A stretch of DNA of 64,000 bases, from assembly GCF_963678635.1 (NCBI RefSeq), contig NC_087068.1, forward strand, positions 37,209,436 to 37,273,435, read 5' to 3'. Below the pieces are notes generated by a model. That model was not told the origin of the DNA. It did no database searches and saw nothing but the letters and a program-made list of their open reading frames with translations. Source of the stretch: Symsagittifera roscoffensis. Taxonomy: Eukaryota; Xenacoelomorpha; Acoela; Convolutidae. Every line of letters begins with the position of its first letter. Within the stretch, counting starts at the first letter, position 1. Below, piece by piece: positions 44,255 to 57,400 of the stretch. The translations under genes and the position numbers were made by a program.

Positions 44255-47200
44255 TCAGCAAAAGCATCCCGATTTTCTACTTTCGCTGCTCTTTTGAGAC
44301 TCTTGCTTCCTCGGGTAACCCAATTGACTATCAAAAGTGGAAATTGTCTCTGATCTGAACTGAACATCGTAGATATCCTCGACCATAGTTTCGAATAGCT
44401 TGGAGACATTTGCAGCAGTTAGAGCACTACAGAGGGATCAGTTTGAGTTCAGTTTTTCAATCCAGGCGCCGATCTAGCATCTTTTCAAGGTGACGGATTT
44501 CAAACAATTCTTCAAAAACGTTTCTTTATTTTGTAGGTCAAAACTATCTCACAACACCAAAATGCCCAAATTTGCACAAAAAAAACGTTTTCACTCCGCA
44601 GGCCAAATTCAGAAAAAAAACAGGCCTATGCGGACGTTTTTGAGCATTTTTGGAAAGTTTTGATCGTAAAAAAGCCGTTTGTTTGTCCATCACGATTTTA
44701 AACAACTAACATCTTATGTTTTTTTGCTAGAATCCTGGAAGCTTTCGACTAAATTCTCTCGCTTTTATTTAACTTTCACAGAAAAAAAATACTTTTTCCA
44801 AAATTTATATCGAGTACCAAACGGAATCTAGCTTCAAATGGAAACGCTACATCCAATTGATTCTGTGTACTTTTAGTAGAAGAAAACGTTGCAGATTCGC
44901 TTTAAAGGAAAAACGGTCATTTCTGTCTTTTTCCAGGCTTTTTATGAGGCGCACGTTTTTTTCAGTGCGCTCCCGCTTTTAGTTTTTTTATTGGAAATTC
45001 TTAATATTTTTCCCTCTTTTTGAGTTCTTTTTCATTCAATTTATAGTATGCTGTAAGAATTGTTGCAAAATAAGTTTAGTTTCGATCGAGTAAAAATGTA
45101 TAAGTATATAAGTATTCCGTCATATTTTCGAATTACTTATATTGGAATCATTTGGAAAAGGACCTCAATTTCGTACGTTAAGTTTGGTGTTCTATAATTA
45201 AACTGATCCCTAGTTTCGATGTGCCTCATTCCATTGGCCGAAGCAAATGCGTCGGCATCTGCTTTCGAGACACTTCGGGCAAATTGCAGGTCAATTTTGT
45301 TTCCGACTAGCACAATTTTGCATCCTCGAGGCGCGAAATTTTCCACTTCGGCTCTCCACCGTTCGAGCGACTGAAAAGACTCTTGTTTTGAGATGTCGTA
45401 CACTAAAACTGCGCCCATTGAGTTGCGAAAGTACGCGCTACTGATGACGCGAAACCTGAATTAAATAAGGCAATAATTGATTGTTATTATGTTTCTTAGG
45501 CCAAGCAGTTTTCTGGAGTTGGGCGGCAAAAATCAAATAGGCGACATTTCGTAAGAAGAGACGTTTTTTTTCGAATTAGGGCATTATACATTAACAATTG
45601 CTCGCTTCATTTGGCTTACAGTGTTGATTGAAAATATCCAAACAACAAAACAAAACTGTAAACTTTAAAAGCATTTTTCGGAAATTGAGTTGATAGTAGC
45701 AAAAAAGATCAGAAAAAATTGCTTAGCTTTTTTAAAATTGCTTAGCGTTTTTGAAGAAATTTAAATGATGTAGTTTATTTTCCAAAGCTCGGACCCAATT
45801 TTTAACCGCATAAAGCCCCTTTTTCGCCTTTTTTTACTCAATCAAAAGCTTAAAAAAATAGTGCCGCGGAATACCGAAACAGTTTTTGAAATTGATCTCC
45901 CATTTTTTCTTTAAATGAATATATTATACTTTGATAGGGAGGAGTAGATTGGGACTTTTTGGGAGTAGATTGGGAGTATATTGGGATCAATTGAGCAATC
46001 TCCCCCCCCCGTATTGACCAATTGAGCTATCTCCCCCCAAGCAAAAACTAAGACACCACAAAAAGGCGCCAACAAACGCAATTAGATGGTTGATGTGTTT
46101 ATGGCACGCAATCAATTGATCGACTGAAGTTAATTTTATATGAGTATCGAGAAAAATTTTGAAAAATTGAAGAAAAAAAAATTAATTTGCAAAATTTTGT
46201 TTGGGCGACTCTTGCCTCTCATTGAGGAAAACAAGTATCAAGATTGGTGCTCTGAACTTGTATCTGAATACCAAAAAAGCTCTCTTCAGCACCTTACTAT
46301 TGTTTTCACTCTGAATGTAATTTTTGAGCTTTGATATTGTAAGAGTTGGCGTTCCATATTCGTTGGAGAATCTCGTTCATATTATCATATCATTCAAACT
46401 ATTTTCAAGTGGTTATAAACATGTCTGAAGTACCTATTGAGCTATCTCCCCCCACACGCGAGAAAGGGGGGAAATTGCTCAATTGATCCGTAGATTGGGA
46501 GGAGTAGATTGGGTCTTTTTGAGAGTAGATTGGGAGGACGCTCTTAGACCTTACGCTCTGTTTTCTGTCGCCTCATGCAGAAAAAAGGGAACATAGCATT
46601 ATGCGCGTAAAGATATGTAAGTGCTCCATATTCAAAATTTTTTCAACGAGTTACAGAAATCAAAAGAAAAACAGTCTTAGAAAAAGTAACAATTTAACCA
46701 AATAAGTTCATTCCCTTGGATTCTCAAAAATCTTAAAAAATCTGCAACCGCCGTACTATTCCAACTAAACTTTTTTAAGGAAATTATGGTTAAAGCGTTT
46801 ATATGATGTTTTTTTGCTGATTTGATGAACTCTGGTTAAGTTGGAAAAACAGTTTTAAGTAGGGTAAACTTTTGACTAATTTTTATTTTAATAGCCAATT
46901 TTTTTTTCATGATTTTGGTGTTCATTCAAGTTTAAATTTTGTTTCGTGATGCGTTTAAACTGCAGAGTAGTTATCTCATTATCACTTATTGTTGATTGTA
47001 AAAAATTTTATTTCACATTCATTCCTAATGGATTTTGTTAATAATTTCAGAATTTCGTAAGCAAAGAACTCGGTTGGTAGGTAAAATGAATATTCTTCTC
47101 GTAATTACCTTATTGAATGTGTCCTCTGGTCACGAAAATTCATTCTTATAATTCTTTTAACTTTATCTTCAAGTGGTATGATTGATGTTATGTTTTGTTT

Positions 47201-49209
47201 GCGTGCACGAGTGAGTACCCCGTATTGTGATACCGGTTGATAGTAAGTTTTATGAATTTGGACCAGTTGCGCCGATTTCAACTACTTGCGCTTTTGATAC
47301 AGTATTCCGCAAAATTAAAGCAATTTAAATTTGTTGATTTCTATACGAGTGTGAAAGTTCAGTTGTCAGCCTACACATACTGCCAAGCATCTTGATGTTT
47401 TAACTTCATTTTTTAAATGAAATACACTCTTTGATGTTTACCAGGTTGCTGTTTTTTCCAAATTTGATTTTTCAAAATTTTGTCACCATTTAATGTAAGT
47501 TTGTTTTGGCTCAGCCATTTTTTGGTCTCATTCATGACTGCTTGGTGTACCTTTGTTAATTGTACGCATTCTTCCTTAATTTTGATGACTGTATCGTCCG
47601 GATAAAGAAGTAGGTTACTTTTTATAGTGTTTTCGTTGGCAGACAAATCAATTACATGTAGTATGATTAGTGACATCAACGAGTGGAGATTTGTAAGTTT
47701 TAGTCTCTTTTTATTGCCCATGTCATGGAGTTTCTTTAGGTAAGAGGTATAGCTTTGATAAAATGTGATTATTACATGGGCTGGTTTTTAGGCGTTCTTT
47801 TGATCTTTTTGTATTCCATTGACCTAATTCGAGGAAACGTTATTCAAATATCCAATTTTGTTCGTTTTTCCCGGCTTCTTTGAATCAGCGCTGTACATTC
47901 AACCCAAATAGTATTTTGCGCGCGAATCATCATTTGTCGTCAATATCTTGTTACGATTTGTCACCTGCTACGAATTGTAACCTGTTACGAGTTGCCGTCC
48001 ATTACAAATTGTCGTCTATCAAGAGTTTTCATATTTTACGAAATGTCGCCTATTACCATTTGTCACCACCTATTACGACTTTTCACTTATCGCAAAATGT
48101 CTTCTGTTAAAGGAAGTTCACCTGTTACACCTGATAGTTCTAGATACAAAAAAATTGTTCGATTTTCTGCGCGAAAATCATATCGAGTTAATTGTATTGA
48201 GTTTAAACATACATTTTTTCAAAAGATTTTAAATAAATTTTCGATAAATTTCCTTTAGGGTCAACCAAATTGATGTCGCAGCTCTCCGCTTAGAGTAAAA
48301 ACATTATTTTTTTGCTCAAAAACTGAGTCCTCAAAAAAGTATTGCATCATTCCTACACTTTCTCCTAGAATCTTGTAGATGCTATCAGCCAATTATAGGT
48401 GTGCGTAAAATGAAACCAAAAGTGAAATATACTTTTAAAGTGATTTGGTGGAGTCTCTGCCCTTCACCCTAAATCTGCTACTGAGAAGAGAATACATTCA
48501 TAAACATATTGATGTCAGCTTACTTTTCTTGTCCTGCTGTGTCCCATATTTGGGTTTTAATTTTCTTCTTCTGAACTTCTATTGTCTTTGTCGCAAACTC
48601 AACACCTGAAATCAGACTAATCTTTGAACCAACCTATTGTTTTTTTGTCGAAATTTCATTTTTAAATCACAAAAAAGATTAACCTTACCTCTACCTCACG
48701 AAAAATTGCATGGAATATAGTCAATTGCGGAACTTCGAGAAGTTGAAGAAAAAAACAAGTCAACGATTTAAGAGGTTATAAAACTATTATGGTGTTCGTC
48801 AAATGAAAGTAGATTAAGAAACTCTGACAAAGCTCTAAAGGTCAAAAAATCTTCAATTGCAATGAGGAAAATTGTTTTTAGAAACAATAATGGCAAAAAT
48901 CTCAGAACCATAGAGCAACACACCAAGCAATGTTCGATAGAATTTTTGAAAAATATAAGAAAACTACGGGCATTTTCTACCTATTGTAGTTTTGAAATCA
49001 ACCATGAATTCATTCCGAGTAAATCTCGACAGCAAATTGCTCTTCCCCACTCCCGAGTTGCCGACTAGGACAATTTTGAACAGGAAATCGTAGTTGTCGT
49101 CAGTCGACTGACTTCGTCCGATGTCTGTCCGACTGTCGGTTGTAGCGAAACTGTTTCGATTTCGAAGTTCAATCCCGTAATTGCCGGCTGAGTAACTATT
49201 TAACGACAT
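44255..49209 (-). CDS. Rab11-like small GTPase, copy B (four exons)
   Basis: The exons are 49209-48981, 48605-48524, 45455-45210 and 44426-44255 (729 nt, 242 residues). The predicted protein is identical to copy A: nine nucleotide differences (three in exon 1, one in exon 2, none in exon 3, five in exon 4) are all synonymous. G boxes and the CFC tail are intact. The surrounding introns have many more differences, including indels. This pattern indicates that both copies are under purifying selection, or that the exons are homogenised by gene conversion. Intron 3 has the same GG donor and inverted ends as in copy A. Confidence 0.88.
44427..45209 (-). other. Rab intron 3, copy B: GG-AG boundaries and terminal inverted repeats
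   Basis: Its 783 nt have the same termini as copy A (sense start GGATCAGTTT, end CTGATCCCTCTGTAG) and the TAG repeat at both borders. The interior differs from copy A by substitutions and small deletions, while the termini are unchanged. Confidence 0.75.
45936..46045. repeat. G-rich/C-rich repeat block in Rab intron 2, left part (copy B)
   Basis: Counterpart of 10470-10585, with a longer C run after GAGCAATCTC. Confidence 0.5.
46432..46540. repeat. G-rich/C-rich repeat block in Rab intron 2, right part (copy B)
   Basis: Counterpart of 10975-11095, with shortened C and G runs. Confidence 0.5.
47413..47721 (-). pseudogene. LINE reverse transcriptase fragment in Rab intron 2 (copy B)
   Basis: The same YPDDT and [13 protein letters not shown] motifs as 11959-12225, but the frame stays open 15 codons further upstream ([14 protein letters not shown]...). 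In copy A that extension is cut by a stop. Confidence 0.65.
47925..48118. repeat. Diverged minisatellite in Rab intron 2 (copy B)
   Basis: Counterpart of 12470-12665, with few changes. Confidence 0.55.
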
Positions 49210-49563
49210 CTCTTGATTTTGTTAGCTATTCTTGAACGGTTAATACTATTATTGTTTATAAATATGATGTTTTATTTCAACCACCAGGGCAATTGTAAAT
49301 CATTTTGCGAATTGAGCTTCAGTTTGAATTGAGCGCATAGATCAAAGTATACTATTCTTGGCTTGCTATGCTTATTTTAAGCATAAGGATGACATTCCAA
49401 TCGCTACGGTAAACATAGACGTTTAAAAGAACCAGAAAAAAATGCAAATAGACAGAGACCATTTAGGGGGAGGGTTGGCGGCAGGACCGGTAAGGTGCGA
49501 CTCTGGGAAAAATTTACGAAATCAATTTCAGCGGAATGACAATAAAATTGTTCTATTGGCGTC

Positions 49564-50543
49564 TGCTATTCGTTATTCTTAGCGAGTAGGTAAATAAGTC
49601 ACTGTAATCCGTATCCATAAGGATATGTCCTCCACGAGGAACTAACTATCGATCCTAGTTTCAAATAACAAGATGAGGTGATCAAGGTCTATTATCGTTA
49701 TGTACTGTTTTATAGATAACAATATGGTGACAATGAATTCACTCATAACCCGACTTGCCTGCATCTCTTCTGGTGTACTATGAAGGTCACCGAATACAGA
49801 TAGTCTTCAAGGCCGAGCATAAATCATTAAGCACATAAATAATTTAGTATGGCAGTTTTTCATATAATAAAATAAAAGGATGTACATATATAAGTAAAAT
49901 AAAAGGATGTCATCGGCGTCAATATGTGCTAGTTTTGGAGGAGTAGTGCGCCGAAAGCAAAACATTTCGGTCAAAACTTTCCAACAATGTTCAAAAACGA
50001 AATGTTCAGCCTATACTCTGGCAAAACACTAGTCTAAATATTAAATACTACTAGAACTAAACTTATTTTTTTTCCGAAATACGAGGCAGGGGAAAACTAG
50101 TTAAAATACTTTTGTAAAATCCGCAGCTCAAATTACAAAAAAGGCTCATATCAGTTGAAAGCATTGATTTTGCGACTGACTTTGAATATTTCTAATTTAT
50201 CAAATTTTCCCGTTTTTTTAAAATTTTACAGTGACAATATGACCAGAAAGGTCTGTGCTACATGGTAATCCGAAAAATTTGAAAAATTTTATCAATTGAA
50301 TTTGCATTTTAAAACAATCAAAACTTGTTTTAATTCTACTTTGTTTACAAAAATACTTTCAAAAGGTGAAGATTAGAACCATTTTTATCAGTACTCTACT
50401 AAAAATTATTTTTTTTTCTGATGAATTTTTATATAAAGCTTACCATAGTTTTTAGGAAGCAAAACTCAAACCTTTGATGAAGAATAGAAGAAGCTGTTTG
50501 AAGATAACAAGATCACAACAACTTCAAATTCTTTCCTGCTACA
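49564..50543 (-). repeat. Left LTR of the second gypsy-like family (copy B)
   Basis: A 980-bp TG...CA sequence, the duplicate of 14111-15117. It is the 3' LTR in element orientation. Confidence 0.75.
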
Positions 50544-50640
50544 GATTTCAGGAGCTCTTCGATCAAAATAAGCTCTTCGATCAAAATAAGCCGAATTATA
50601 TTTCAACTTGAAAATTACTTCAAGGAGCCTGCCACCTGAC

Positions 50641-52009
50641 TCAGCGATGGTTGGGTAGTAGTTTATTTGATCTTACTTGTATTATTGGCATCGCGTTGCC
50701 CAAATTTTTTGATAACGTGCTGGTACGTACTTTTGTTGACGTCCTGGTTGGTGGTGGCGTTTTTTTGCGTCTCTCTTCTAGTTGGGTTTTGGGTTTTGGC
50801 TTCCTATAAAAGTGTCTAATACTGCCGAGTTTGACGTTGACACGAAGGGATCGTGAATGGTATCCGTCTTGCTTTTGGGAGGCCTCCTGTCCTTTTTCCA
50901 TGCTGGCCTGTTTTTTTTTTTTTGCTATTGGTCATCTGATGAATTTGGTTGGTGTCTTGAGCCAGTTCCTCTGGGATTTTTGTTTTGCTGGCTTCTTGCA
51001 CCAGTTGGTTCTTTAGTTTTTCCGAGTTTTGTTGTGTTGTGTTTTGTTTCTGTGAGGTCGTTGTTTTTGCTGGCTTCTTGTTTGCGTTGATCTTTTTATA
51101 CTGCCCCTCCAATGTTTCCACGAACATTGGTTGTCTTGGTGCCTTAATTTTTCTATGTTCTACGTTCATCGTTGGGTAGATGTAAGTCTCTTGTTGTTCT
51201 TGTTGTTTGTCATTTTCAGGTTTGTCATTGTTTTCGACATAATTTACATTTGTTGTGCAACACCCTTTCTGGAAATGACTTCTCCTACCGCATTTAGAGC
51301 AGATTTTGTATTTCGCCGGGCAAGTTTGAAGATGTCTCGTCGAAAATTGCTATCCGCACTTATAATTAACAGGTTGCGTTCAATGCCCTTCACTCTTCTG
51401 ATCGCATAGTCGTATGCTTCTTTGAAAGTGCGCCTTTCCGCTAGTAATTGTTCGGATACTTTTTTGCGTTTATGCCGTGAACATATCGCGTACCCATTTG
51501 TCTTCTCTATCCCTGCAATCGGCTTTAGAGGCAAGCTCCACCAGTTCCGCGCGGAATTGTTCTAACGATTCGTTCTTCTTTTGTACGCGGCATATGAAGT
51601 TACAGTATTCAAGTGCTTCTTGTCTGAGGCACAAATATGCGTTGCTTTTGTCCTCGGTGTCGGCATTGTCCCACGGGACTGTGTCACCTAACACGCCATT
51701 TGGGTCAAATTTTACGATCTCGTTTTCATGTCGTTGTCTCTTCGCCTGATTCCGGTATTCCCGCTCTTGCTTTTGCTTTTCGTCTCCTCATTAATCGCTT
51801 CTTTTAACACTGGTGATGATGGTCTCCTAGGCGTTGTGTGTTCACTTCGGGGTAATACTTTAACAACTAGGCTATTTTTGGCGAATATTGCAATCTGTTA
51901 ATCCCATGATCCATTTGGAACACTCCACCAGCAGTTGAGGAGTATGTCTATGCCAGAACAGTGGAATGTTGACCGAAATCTTTTGATCCGAGCCAGATGA
52001 CTGCGCCAT
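50641..52009 (-). pseudogene. Gag of the second gypsy-like family, interrupted
   Basis: It starts at an ATG straddling the LTR/PBS border (MAQSSGSDQK), exactly like the gypsy element at 7823. Pieces in order: an N-terminal segment with WIMGLTDCNI ending in a stop; 51694-51470 with ESLEQFRAELVELA and WVRDMFTA; a CCHC knuckle CSKCGRRSHFQKGC near 51280; and a long Lys/Gln/Thr-rich C-terminal frame (51169-50816). Several stops and frameshifts separate them. The C-terminal frame is the source of, or sister to, ORF B in the tandem array. Confidence 0.8.
51991..52008 (-). other. Primer-binding site of the second gypsy-like family
   Basis: The minus strand reads TGGCGCAGTCATCTGGCT directly after the LTR. 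Its first eight bases equal those of the other element's site (7805-7822). Confidence 0.6.
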
Positions 52010-52895
52010 GTTATTCGGTATTCTTAGCGAGTAGGTAAATAGGTAACTCATAACTTGACGTGCCTAGATCTCTTCTGCTGTACTATGAAGGTCACCGAAT
52101 ACAGATAGCCTTCAAGGCCGAGCATAAATCTTTAAGCATATAAATAACTTAGTATGGCAGTTTTTCAAATAATAAAAAAGGATGTATATATATATATATA
52201 TAACAGATAACAGCGTCTTCGGCATCAGTATATTCTAGTTTTGGAGGAGTGCGCCGAAGGCATAATTTTTTGTTCGACACGTTCCAACAATGTTCGAAAA
52301 AATGTTCGGCCTAAACTCTGGCAAAACACAAACCTAAATATACTTGAGTTCAACTTCAATTTAGTTTTTTTTCCGAAATACGAGGTAGGGGAAAATGATA
52401 AGATATATCGTCTCAGTACTTTTAAGTGAAACATGAGTTCAAAAACTTTTGTCAAATCCGCAGCTCAAATTTCAAAAAATGCTCATATCAGTTCAAAGCA
52501 CCGAATTTGACAACTGACGTTGAATATTTCTGATAAATCAATTTTTTTTCGTTTTTTTTTAAATCTTAAAAGTGCCAATATGACCGGAAAATTCTGTGTT
52601 ACATAAGTACCGGTTACTCCGGGAAATGAAACAAATTTGAACCATTATATCAATTGAATTTGGTATTTAAAATAATCAAAAATTTTTAAATTTCTACTGC
52701 GCGCAAAAACATTTTTAAAGGTGAAGATTAGAACCATTTTTATCACTGCTGAAAACTAACATTTTTCATCTAAGATTTGAAATAAGGCTTATCTTAGTTT
52801 CTTGGATCCAAAACTCAAACCTTTGATAACAAAATAAGAGAAAATGTTGAAAGGTAACAAGATCACAACAACTTCAGTATATTTATCCTGCTACA
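52009..52895 (-). repeat. Right (5') LTR of the second gypsy-like family
   Basis: TG...CA, 887 bp, with the same landmarks as the other two LTRs but diverged throughout. It contains a TA microsatellite near 52185-52203 that the others lack. Confidence 0.7.
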
Positions 52896-54403
52896 AACTT
52901 CAAAAATAATCTCATTTACAAATTTGATGTTCGTTCAGAAAATTTCAAAAGTTTGACATCGGAATCAAACCAACTTCTCAACCGCGATTGTTGTTCATTA
53001 ATTTTCAAAGTTGCTAAGGATTTTCAAATTGTCACAGTTATGCGCGCTTTTTCCAGATTGCGAGCAAAGAGCTAAGACCGCTGTTTAATTCGCAATCTTA
53101 TTTTTGAGGCATTAAATTAATTAATTTAAGTAACGAACTAATTCAACTCGATCTTTATCCAATACCCTAAACAGTCGCTTTGTGAGTTATACGCTTGCGA
53201 TTAGCAAGCATTATCAAATTGGGATATTGTTTTTTTTTCAAATTAACAAACAACTAAATAAACAAATTCAGTTGAATAATTTGATAGCTTTATCAATAAT
53301 AACTTCCAACTGTTAAGCTTCTGCATTACACTTTTTGACGCGGTAACGACTAGGCCTATTACGGCAAAAACCCAAAGTTCGGATCTGACAATGAACAGTT
53401 TTTTTAACAAGACAAATTTTGAATTTAACACTGTTATTTTTATTTGAATTGGTTGACTGTTAATTAAGTATCGGAAATATTTTTTGATTAAAAAATTATA
53501 ACTTGGTAATAATTGAGTTATTTAAGGGACCGAAATATTTTGAAATGCATTAAAATTCTGTCCAAAATGTTAGTTAACGAGAAACTACGCCGTGCGCTTA
53601 TTTTTCGTTTCCTTGTTTGAAAGCTGGCACATAAAATGCTCATTAATTTCAAGGTACATACGCTAAAACCTGCATTGTGGCACTTCTGTGGCACAGAAGA
53701 AGCACCGGTTAGGAACAAATGCCTTTTTTTCAGGTATCTTTTGATTTCTGTGAACTGAAAATGTTAGCTATTAATTTTTTTAAATAATTTTGTTACGTTT
53801 CTGCTGTTTGTATACTTAATTTTGGGGCATTGTTTTGAAATACATTTATTTTTTGGACAAATACAGATTTTTTACCAGAGTTAACAAATAAATTGAAAAC
53901 GAAACTCGCAACAAATATATATTTTTTTCATAATAAATTTTGAAATGGAAATCGCTAAATAAGTCCTTAAAAACTACTTTTTTACAACCATAAAAACTTT
54001 TTTCCGCTGAATTAGTATATAGTCGCTCTACTCGCCCGCTTAACTAGCTATTAATAGTACACAAAGTCAAACATTTACATCTGAACCTGCAAAATTCTGA
54101 GGGAAATTTTGTGATATCGATTGAATCACGGTTAAACGGGCTTATAAATTATATATCAGTCGAGTCCATTTGACGTTGGTTTGTGGTACTATATTTAGCA
54201 AAAAAGTGAAAACTTGAATTCATTAAAAATTTGAAATCTTTTCTCCTTTGTAGTAATAACCAAACAAAATAGAGATGATAAATATTTTTAAAATAGAAAT
54301 AATGTATATTTATCCTGGCCAAAACTTTATTTCTTTTTAAAATGTAATGTTTCTTTCCAAATACAAAGATTGAAAAATTGGCAACAACTTGTGTTGTTGT
54401 CAA
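52896..54403. other. AT-rich non-coding region downstream of the acyltransferase gene
   Basis: No gene was recognised. The right end should contain the 3' UTR of the acyltransferase gene (minus strand). Confidence 0.5.
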
Positions 54404-57400
54404 CTAATGCGGTCTTTTCAGAATCAGCTTCTCCAGTTTGATGAAGGGTGCCTCTATTATACAACTGCAAACCAATGACAGACTATTGATACACAAAAGC
54501 AGCCCTGCACATGTTACAGTGTAGTTTATAGTAGTAAAGTGAAAATCTTGCTCAAAAGTCATCATATACATTTCCAAAAGCACCAGGTGTATAATATACG
54601 TAGTGTAGTTGACCCTTGCAAATGGGATCCAGAAATTGGAGGACAAAATATCATTTATGACTCCACCGTAACCCAATGTACATAACAAAATAAGGATACT
54701 AAGAAATATTCCCCACAGAAGTCGGAAAGTTGCGTTGTAAAAAGCGGCCGACCAAATACCCATGTGACCCCCATTAGCATATGGGTACAGACCATACAAG
54801 GAAACAATGCCACACAAAAAGCCAAAAGCCCAAACTGACTTGATCATTACTGCTCTCAAATAAACAGGAGTCCGGTCGAAGTACGCCTTTATTTGTTCAC
54901 GTTGGTGCATGGCTACCCCGAGAATGAGACCAACTCCGTATGTCTGGAATCGGCAATAGGGTGCCAAGTACAGACGTTCCGCAGCCCAAATTGAGGTGGT
55001 GTTGAAGGTTACGAACATTTCTGGGTTCACAAGTGCACCGCCACCCTGAAACTCTCTATTGAAAATCTTGCCATGAATAGGAAGAGTGGAGCGAGGAGCT
55101 TCGGTTTTTCTTCTTTTTGCTCAGAAATAATTAGTTCATCGTCTTTTGTAAGAATAGCTTGCAAGAGATTAAGTAGAGGGTGCTAGACCATAGTACAATG
55201 AAGCCTTTTTGTTTCTCGTACTTTCTCTAAACTTCGTAAAACAGAAACATCCAATTTTTTTTATAGTTCTCTCCTTAGTTTATTGTAGGGAAAAATACAC
55301 CAGGGACCTGCCTGTTAGCTTGTATGCCGATTAATATTCCCATATACTTGCTTGCAGTCAAGTTGTTCGGCATTTCAAGATAATTCCCCAAACTTGGATT
55401 GAACAGTGTGCGTTTCAAATCCCTTACGATGAACTTTAAAAAAAAATTATGAAAATCTAGTCTAAATTGTGTGTTAGAGACATTGCACAGTTCACTTGCG
55501 ACACACCCACAGAGAGACACCCAATTACAGCTATAATTGCATAGCAATAGGTGAATATTTTTCCTCGCCACGCCCAGAATGGTCACTTACATCTATTGAA
55601 AACTATGACTACTAACCGTGTCTCCCGGAGGAGCTTTGTTAACAACTGACGCAATCAGCACCAGAAGAGAGTTGGCTGCTATCAATCCTGCTATGGACAG
55701 GTATCCCACTTTTTTGTTCACTTTGGCCGCAATGATGAACATCGGAGAGATGACGAAGAACTGCACGTCATTCGACACATACCACGTCCACCCTTTGAGA
55801 GTCAATTTAATGAGTAGTTTTTATGCATCATTAAGCAAAACTAAAAAAAGGTTCCAATTTCTTGTTTTGTTAAATATCGATTGAGCAAAATCAATATTGA
55901 GTTAAGTACGTCCCTTTTCCTTAGTGGACGTAGGACGTACTCAACTTTAGGAAATTTCATTTTCTTAAATGAAATTATCTTTTCTTATCATTAAAGATAA
56001 CTGGTTGTTTAGCAAGTAGCACAGAATGTTCCGATCAAACTGATTTAAGAGAAGAATTTCTAAAATAAAGATACTTTTTGCAATTTTTTTTGTTCAAACT
56101 TCCGGTTATTTTTAGGTTCTGGAAATAGCAATTAAATTGGTAGAAAAATGGAAGCAAAAAGTAACCATAATTAAAATAACGTTGCTTAATTTAGACCCAA
56201 AAAAAATCAGGCCCAGTTTTTTTGACATTGGGATAACTTTTTGAGTTTTTTAGAATATCAATCACGGCCAATAGGGCTTTAATATGATATAACAACTTGA
56301 CATCACACGAGCATTTACTAAGTTGGACTAAAAAGTTGATAAAAAAAGGACACTACGCCATAGTTACTTCCCACTCTTCGAGAGTGGCCGGAACAAAAAA
56401 CTGAAAATTTGATCTAACTATTCGGATAAACAGTTTATGTTTTGTAATGACCTAATGCCTCACCTATACACGCTGTGGCAGGTTCGTATATGTTGTTGTA
56501 AAAGAAGGCAGTCGAGAGCCAGCCTGAACCGGAACACAGTTCCACCATAGATGTGGGTTGATAGTTCTGGTAAAAGGGACTGTAGAAAACTGGTGCCAAT
56601 TGGGGATAGAAACCCACTACAAAAAGAATGGTCAGAAGCATAGTAGGCCATAGTCTTATGAGTCTATGGACGTAGAACATAGCCCAGAACATTGGGTTTC
56701 CGAACTTCGAGTTGCGAAGGGTGTCCATAGCTTTGAGGGACCCATGCATGACCAAGAATCCACTCATTACGAAAAATGAATCGACCGAAGTGGTTCCATT
56801 AACGATGGTCTGGAAAAGTAAGTTCTGCCCTCGCTCATATGCGTAGAGGAAGTTGTCGCAAACAAAGAAGATCTGCAGCAGAAGGGCGTGTCCAATGATT
56901 ACCCAACCCAAACTGAGCACCCGAATGCCGTTCAATACTGGAAACTGCCTAGGACTCTTTTCTTTTGGAATTGCTAAAAAAAGATTAACAGATTGTTCAA
57001 GTAACCAACTATAGTAAAATATAATAAAAATTGTTTCCAAGTGAAGTCATTACACAAACGGAATTACAAATTAAGAAACCTTATACAAAAACAACAATTA
57101 ATAGAGCGCCATAAGACTAGATTAAGCCTGTTATCAGGCAACTTAGGGTTTTATTCAAATAACCAACTGCACTGCAACTGAGTTGTTTTTTGAACAGTCA
57201 AATTTCAGCCAGAGTTATGCATCAGAAAAACTTACGGACCCCGCGCTCAAATTTCACAGAGTGGCAATTAACTTAACTGAGAATTTTCATTGACTGGATA
57301 TCTTGGCTGCGATGAACTTTTTATAAAATTTATAGCCTTACCAAGCACTACATTTTAAAAAATCATATTTTCAAAAACCTCCAAAAAAGCTATCATACAC

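Larger units (their letters stand above)
43810..51127. repeat. Segmental duplication, copy B (about 7.32 kb)
   Basis: Direct duplicate of 8337-15707, about 35.5 kb away. It carries the second Rab gene with the same intron structure, the LINE fragment, the minisatellite and the LTR. At its right end it continues into an uninterrupted gag of the gypsy-like element, so copy B is closer to the ancestral arrangement there. Confidence 0.92.
49564..52895 (-). mobile_element. Second gypsy-like LTR element, gag only, with unlike LTRs
   Basis: LTRs at 49564-50543 and 52009-52895 flank a 1.47-kb internal region that encodes only Gag remnants on the minus strand. No protease, RT or integrase is present, so it is an internal deletion or a non-autonomous derivative. 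The left LTR is close to the one in copy A (14111-15117) and clearly less similar to the right LTR. The outer flanks (GCGTC and AACTT) do not form a target duplication. This suggests a recombinant made from two insertions. Confidence 0.75.
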
